Shown here: piece after piece, positions 20,602-24,795 of the stretch
Layout: every line of letters starts with the position of its first letter
How positions within the stretch are numbered: the first letter of the stretch is position 1
From: Euplotes aediculatus
Lineage: Eukaryota; Ciliophora; Spirotrichea; Euplotida; Euplotidae
Assembly (NCBI GenBank): GCA_030463445.1
Contig: JAQGFW010008656.1
Coordinates: 1-24,795 of the forward strand
Length of the DNA: 24,795 bases
Direction of reading: 5' to 3'
Made by a program: the position numbers and the translations under genes
The notes under the pieces: model-generated
Database searches by the model: none
Seen by the model: only the letters and a program-made list of their open reading frames with translations
Told to the model about the DNA's origin: nothing

Positions 20602-21096
20602 GTATGAATAAGTGATCCTTTAGCATTCATTTAAGCTTTTTAGTAAAATAATACAATTTATTGCATAGATTTTCATTAAAAAATATTAATTTATATATTA
20701 GACCTTGTATATCGATAAAAGCATAATAATTGTACATAAAATAGTTATATATTTTGTTTATATAATAATTTGAGTGAGAAGCTAATCAAATACGTATTTG
20801 TACTCCACGTCAACCATTATGTGTTATTAATTAAGAATTTTGTTCCAAAAATTACTATAGTAGTTATTTATAATGATTGTAAATAGAGAATTGATAATAT
20901 AGTTTTGCTGATTGGCTTTAATAAACTTAAATCCTAAAATTATTCTATTTGTTTTTGTCTTCAATTTTATTGAATTTTTAACTCTTTGAATCTTAAATCT
21001 CCCAAAATGTATTTAATATGAATATTAATATTTATTTGAAATAAATTTCGGTATGAATCTTTGAATTTCTTGAGAGTCTATCTAAAACATCAAAAG
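20602..21096 (+). other. Intron-like AT-rich stretch
   Basis: AT-rich and stop-dense; I see no further exon in it. Confidence 0.4.
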
Positions 21097-21173
21097 TCAG
21101 GAAACTGAAGAACTTGAAGATGTTCAAAGAAATTCTTAATCTCCACAAGATGATGTTAGATGAGATTATAATT
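21097..21173 (+). CDS. IP3R/RyR-like gene, exon with conserved helix
   Basis: Two bases then 25 codons: RKLKNLKMFKEILNLHKMML DEIII, ending before GTTTGT. It resembles the vertebrate IP3-receptor stretch around [20 protein letters not shown], which lies between the first and second helical domains, the correct order relative to the exons on each side. The donor is weak (GTTTGT; GTTAAA at 21178 is an alternative). Confidence 0.55.
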
Positions 21174-21860
21174 GTTTGTTAAAAGTTAATATTAAGTGAT
21201 ATTAATTGATAGGGACTTCTCTCAATTGACTTTACTTGTATAATTTAATTATTATTTGTATTTTTCTAGAAAATATAATAGATTTTTAATTTAGATCTAA
21301 ATTAGAAAAATTCGTTTCTGAGTGCATGAAATCTTTAAAAGAAACATCAAAACATGTATTAAATTATTAAATAAAAAGCTGTTTGAACTCTTAAGAATTG
21401 ATTTTATTAATTTAACTGCTTCAATATTGTTCCTATTAGAATATCTATTTTTAACTTCAAAATATCAAAGAATTGCCTTTTAAAGGTAAAAGCGATTTTT
21501 ATAAACTCATAAATTTCTATTTCTTTATCCAGCATCATATTAAATTTACTTGTAATTTTTCCTTTATATTTTTATCAATTAAGAATATATAAAACTTCAA
21601 GCTAATTAACCTATTCAAAATCCTCAATAAAATTAATTAGATTTTAATATTAAAGCTCTAAAGTGAAAAATAACATAAAATTATTAATATGCGAATTATA
21701 GACATAAAAGTATTTCTCCTCTTCACTTCTTATTGATTCATTTTCATATATCCAGAAATTTGTATTGGCTTATTTGATTTTAAGCTCAATAATCTCCTGT
21801 GTTTTGCTTGCGCAGTCATTAATATTTAAATTCAAGTCATTCATATCTTATGCCTTATAG
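21174..21860 (+). other. Intron-like stretch, about 690 nt
   Basis: AT-rich with stops in all frames, ending ATGCCTTATAG. No coding piece recognised. Confidence 0.5.
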
Positions 21861-22065
21861 ATAATAGTTGAGAAACAAATTAAGGATTTTTTGGAATATG
21901 CCAAACTCATAGCTTCAGATCAGACAATCAACTCTGCTCTTGCAAACTTTATTTTTAAGAAAAAGAATGAGCAGTATTTTGATCCGATTGATATACATTC
22001 ATTTGCTGATATCTATTTGGAAAAATACTTAAATATTTTAGATAAGGCTACAGCTGAAGTAAATA
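21861..22065 (+). CDS. IP3R/RyR-like gene, exon before the long exon
   Basis: 68 codons plus one base after CTTATAG: IIVEKQIKDFLEYAKLIASD, QTINSALANFIFKKKNEQYF, DPIDIHSFADIYLEKYLNIL, DKATAEVN. A TAG stands in frame immediately upstream, as expected for an acceptor. The end is set by the donor GTAAGT; reading through gives a stop after nine codons. Soluble, helical, in the cytosolic regulatory part of the receptor if the family call is right. Confidence 0.82.
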
Positions 22066-22097
22066 GTAAGTCCATGTTGATAACTAGTCATATTTAG
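22066..22097 (+). other. Intron, 32 nt
   Basis: GTAAGT at the 5' end, CATATTTAG at the 3' end. Removal joins A to AT (Asn) and turns the frame of 21861-22065 into the long open frame that follows. It is the best supported short intron of the window. Confidence 0.82.
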
Positions 22098-24795
22098 ATC
22101 AGAATCAGAATAATAGAAAACCAGTCCTATTTTTTTCAACGACTGTTCAACAACTTTTTAGAGAGAAGATCGACCGTGATAACTATCTATTTAATCGAGA
22201 TCCAAATAGTAAGTTCGCGTTAGGAGATATGATCGTTGATGCTTCTATGTGCTTCTCTCAACATGAAGACATAATTAAAAAAATTCAACAAAAGTATGAT
22301 TTTAATTCATTCATTCGCGTTCTGGATGTGAAAGATGAATCGTTTCATTTGTTAGAAGTTGTAGTTTGATTACTCAGATCATGCTATTTAAATACAAGCA
22401 TTCAATTTCAATCAATTGATGAATCTCAAATCTTTGTAATCAAGGAATACATTTACAATCAGCTTAAGAATATAACTGATTTAAACAATATTAGCCAAAT
22501 AAGATTTGCAGCTGAATCAATAACACTATTGTCAAATTGCAGCGATAAAATGAGCAAAGGAGACAATCTTTGAACTATAATCGGGTCTTTATTGGCCAAT
22601 CTGCTTAAAGATTTTGATGTCTATGCATTACCTAATGCTATTGATTTCGCGCCAGGTGATTCACAAGCATTTCTTGGTGATCAATTCATTCTTAACCACA
22701 ATAAAATAGTAGATAACGAGTGATACGAAAGAGATGTTGTGCTTGAAGCTTACCAGAAGGAACTTGTTGTTGCAATCTTAAGACTCATCACGAAGCTTGA
22801 ATTCAAGAAGCTATTTTTTAAGGAAAGTGAGATCAGCTTTGATCTTTTTGCTTGTTTGAAAATGAATAAACAAATGATTGAAAAGTGAATCGTCTTGCTT
22901 ATTTTAAAATACGTTGACATACCATTCGATGAAAACTTCACAGATAAACTTTTTGATACACTTTTGCATTTGCAATCAAAGCAAAAGAATTCACTACTCA
23001 TTGAAGTTGAAGGAAAACCAGTAGATCAAATGTTAGTTGAATTATGGTCAAAAAATAAATACCAGATCGAAGAAACTGATAGTATATTCACTGATTTTGC
23101 TCAGATTGTTCAAAATGCTATTGTTTGAATTCATAATTGCGAAATAATACGAAGCACTAATAGTTTAGAGGAAATCAACAAATTAATTCAAAAGATTGCT
23201 GAGATTCAAGAAGACATAAATAATTTAAGAAAGCAAAATATTGATTCAAGATACGCAATACTTCTTGCAGAACTTCTTTACAAAATCAAATGTAACTCAA
23301 CCTTTATAGAAGTCAGACGAAACAAGACAATAAATGAGTTGGTTGTCAAAGTTTACAAATTGTTATGCCATTTTATGTATAATAACCAACAGATTTGTAT
23401 TAGACTTTGGCACTTTAGCCACAAATTATTTTGCATGAAGTGGTGGAATAATAAACTTAACAGATACCATTCTGAGTTCTTCCTCCTTTGTGTTGAGGGC
23501 TTAGGAAAATACAAAGCAACAGTTTATACCAAGGAGTTATTTTCAAAAGTAATCAAGAGTATTGGAGAAATATTGGTAAAAGAACTACAAAAGGAAGTAT
23601 CAAGGAATAAAGATGACGAATCTTTCAACGAATTTTTTAATTTAATTAAACAAATTGGAGAAAAGTATGAAGATATAATAACAAAAGGAAATGAAAATGG
23701 AAGCAAAGAAGAAAGCAAAAGTGAAGAAGAAAGCGAGGATAAATGCGAAGTAGAAAATGAGAGAATTAGCTTTAAAAAGGTTTTAGATAAAGATAATAAA
23801 AGTAAAGAAATCGAGAATGAACAAAAAGAAAATAAAAATAAAATATTATTTAGCTTTCCTAAAACGGAACATATTTTTAAATATTTGAATATTTTTAGAA
23901 ATAAATTAGAAGTATACAAATTTTGTAGTAATTTAATTCAAGTACAAAATAGCCAAAATGATAATGAACCTCAAGAACAAGAAAATGACAGCCAAATAAT
24001 GAATGGATTTTTACTTCCTCTTAATAGATGAGAGATTGTAGAGGTTTTTGAAAGGCTTGTCAAATCAATTAAAGATAAAGAAAACAGATATGATAAAAGA
24101 ATTTTATTCATTATAAACTTTATTTACAAAGCAATAAAGTATGTGACAGAGAGAGATCAGGAATACCAAAATATGAGACAATATCAGTACATAATGAATA
24201 TGCTTTTATTGATTGTAAAAAATAAAGAATTAATGAAAATCAATGATATTCAACGAATGTTCAGCTCAGAGAAAGCAATTAATTCTTGGTTCCATATTAT
24301 CAGCAAAGATAATGACTTTAACTATATTAGTAACCACGTGAGAAGTATTGTTTTTGAGATACTCTCTGAAATCATAAAGATAGACTCTCAATTTGCAAGA
24401 ATTAAAATCATGCTCTGGACATATAACATGGACAAAAATGATGAACTTTTAAACAGATTTGAACTTCTGGTGCAACACTTCACAGATTTAGTAATTCATA
24501 ATGAAAAACAATTTAAATTGATTCATCATGAATCAGATCAACTTTCTGACTATTTACAAATTCATTCTTACATGAAATTTTTAAGATCTCTTTGCGACAA
24601 CTCAAAAGAATTCCAAGATTATCTTCGAGAGCAGCACAACAGAATAAGAGGCACGAGCATTCTTCCAGCTGTTGCAGATTTAATCAGAGTTTTTCTGGCG
24701 TTCACAAAGTACGAGATTGCGTTGAGAGTATGAATAGATTCCTTCGAATTGATATATGCTTTGATTAATCAAAAGGAACAGGAAAACAAAGAACT
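22098..24795 (+). CDS. IP3R/RyR-like calcium release channel, long exon into RIH-associated domain
   Basis: One frame of about 898 codons with no TAA/TAG, running off the window. Seven TGA codons (22367, 22571, 22721, 22886, 23126, 24029, 24731) are read as Cys. The text is helical and soluble: FREKIDRDNYLFNRDPNSKF early, an acidic insert EESKSEEESEDKCEVENE near 23.7 kb, then near the end MKFLRSLCDNSKEFQDYLRE followed by RVFLAFTKYEIALRV[C]IDSF. The last block matches the signature of the RIH-associated domain of IP3 and ryanodine receptors (LLCENHNxDLQNFLR, then a helix leading to SLTEYxQGPC). This family forms tetrameric calcium release channels in internal membranes; the pore would lie beyond the window. 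The acidic insert is at a spot where vertebrate receptors are also variable. The family call is from memory of motifs; polycystin or other channels fit less well. Confidence 0.85.

Noticed and set aside
22750-23001. Minus-strand 83-codon ORF.
   Set aside because: Antisense shadow of the long receptor exon, with no independent signal.
23524-23919. Minus-strand 131-codon ORF rich in Ser/Leu.
   Set aside because: It is the antisense shadow of the acidic Glu/Lys/Ser-rich part of the receptor exon.
21861-24795. TGA = tryptophan (Blepharisma-like code).
   Set aside because: The receptor motif near 3.4 kb places TGA on a cysteine, TGG is used normally for Trp, and the introns are not of the 15-16 nt class typical of heterotrichs.
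1-24795. Telomeric repeats, Tec-type transposon ends, tRNA or rRNA genes.
   Set aside because: No G4T4/C4A4 arrays, long terminal inverted repeats, transposase text or RNA gene signatures were seen by eye; absence is not proven.

Overview
The window looks like germline (micronuclear) DNA of a spirotrich ciliate of the Euplotes type. The code is the key clue. In every strong reading frame TGA stands inside coding sequence, while TAA and TAG are avoided. The last exon alone (22098-24795) has seven in-frame TGA codons and no TAA or TAG over about 898 codons. By my reading the strong exons hold roughly 75 glutamines, all CAA or CAG, so TAA/TAG are stops. The motif ILDTL[TGA]ELVMCN near 3.4 kb resembles VLDVLCSLCVCN of ryanodine receptors, which favours TGA = Cys (translation table 10) over Trp. 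The DNA is very AT-rich and gene-poor, with small coding islands on both strands and GT...AG introns, some only 21-37 nt long. No telomeric repeat arrays are seen. I had no database, so all family calls are from memory of motifs.

Layout. (1) 0.3-4.8 kb, + strand: a chain of short exons whose phases mostly agree from about 2.5 kb; it reads like the N-terminal third of an inositol-trisphosphate-receptor/ryanodine-receptor-type calcium release channel. (2) 4.8-9.7 kb: very AT-rich, essentially empty, with one ATT microsatellite and one weak minus-strand ORF. (3) 9.7-10.3 kb, minus strand: a small two-exon gene of unknown function. (4) 11.06-12.3 kb and 13.1-15.1 kb, + strand: unrecognised exons. 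(5) 15.07-17.02 kb, minus strand: exons of a coiled-coil protein and a separate exon cluster. (6) 18.0-18.34 kb, + strand: an unrecognised gene fragment. (7) 19.16-24.795 kb, + strand: exons leading into one long exon, reading like the middle of the same kind of receptor and running off the window inside the RIH-associated domain.

The first and last blocks look like successive parts of one receptor gene. If so, about 14 kb with unrelated coding islands on both strands lies between its halves, as a giant intron, a germline-limited insertion or interleaved loci. The alternative is two partial paralogues. A classical Euplotes +1 frameshift signal (AAA followed by TAG) sits at the edge of the first block.

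I found no rRNA, tRNA, CRISPR, recognisable transposon or virus-derived element. Exon boundaries are hand-called from splice sites and phase and should be read as proposals.
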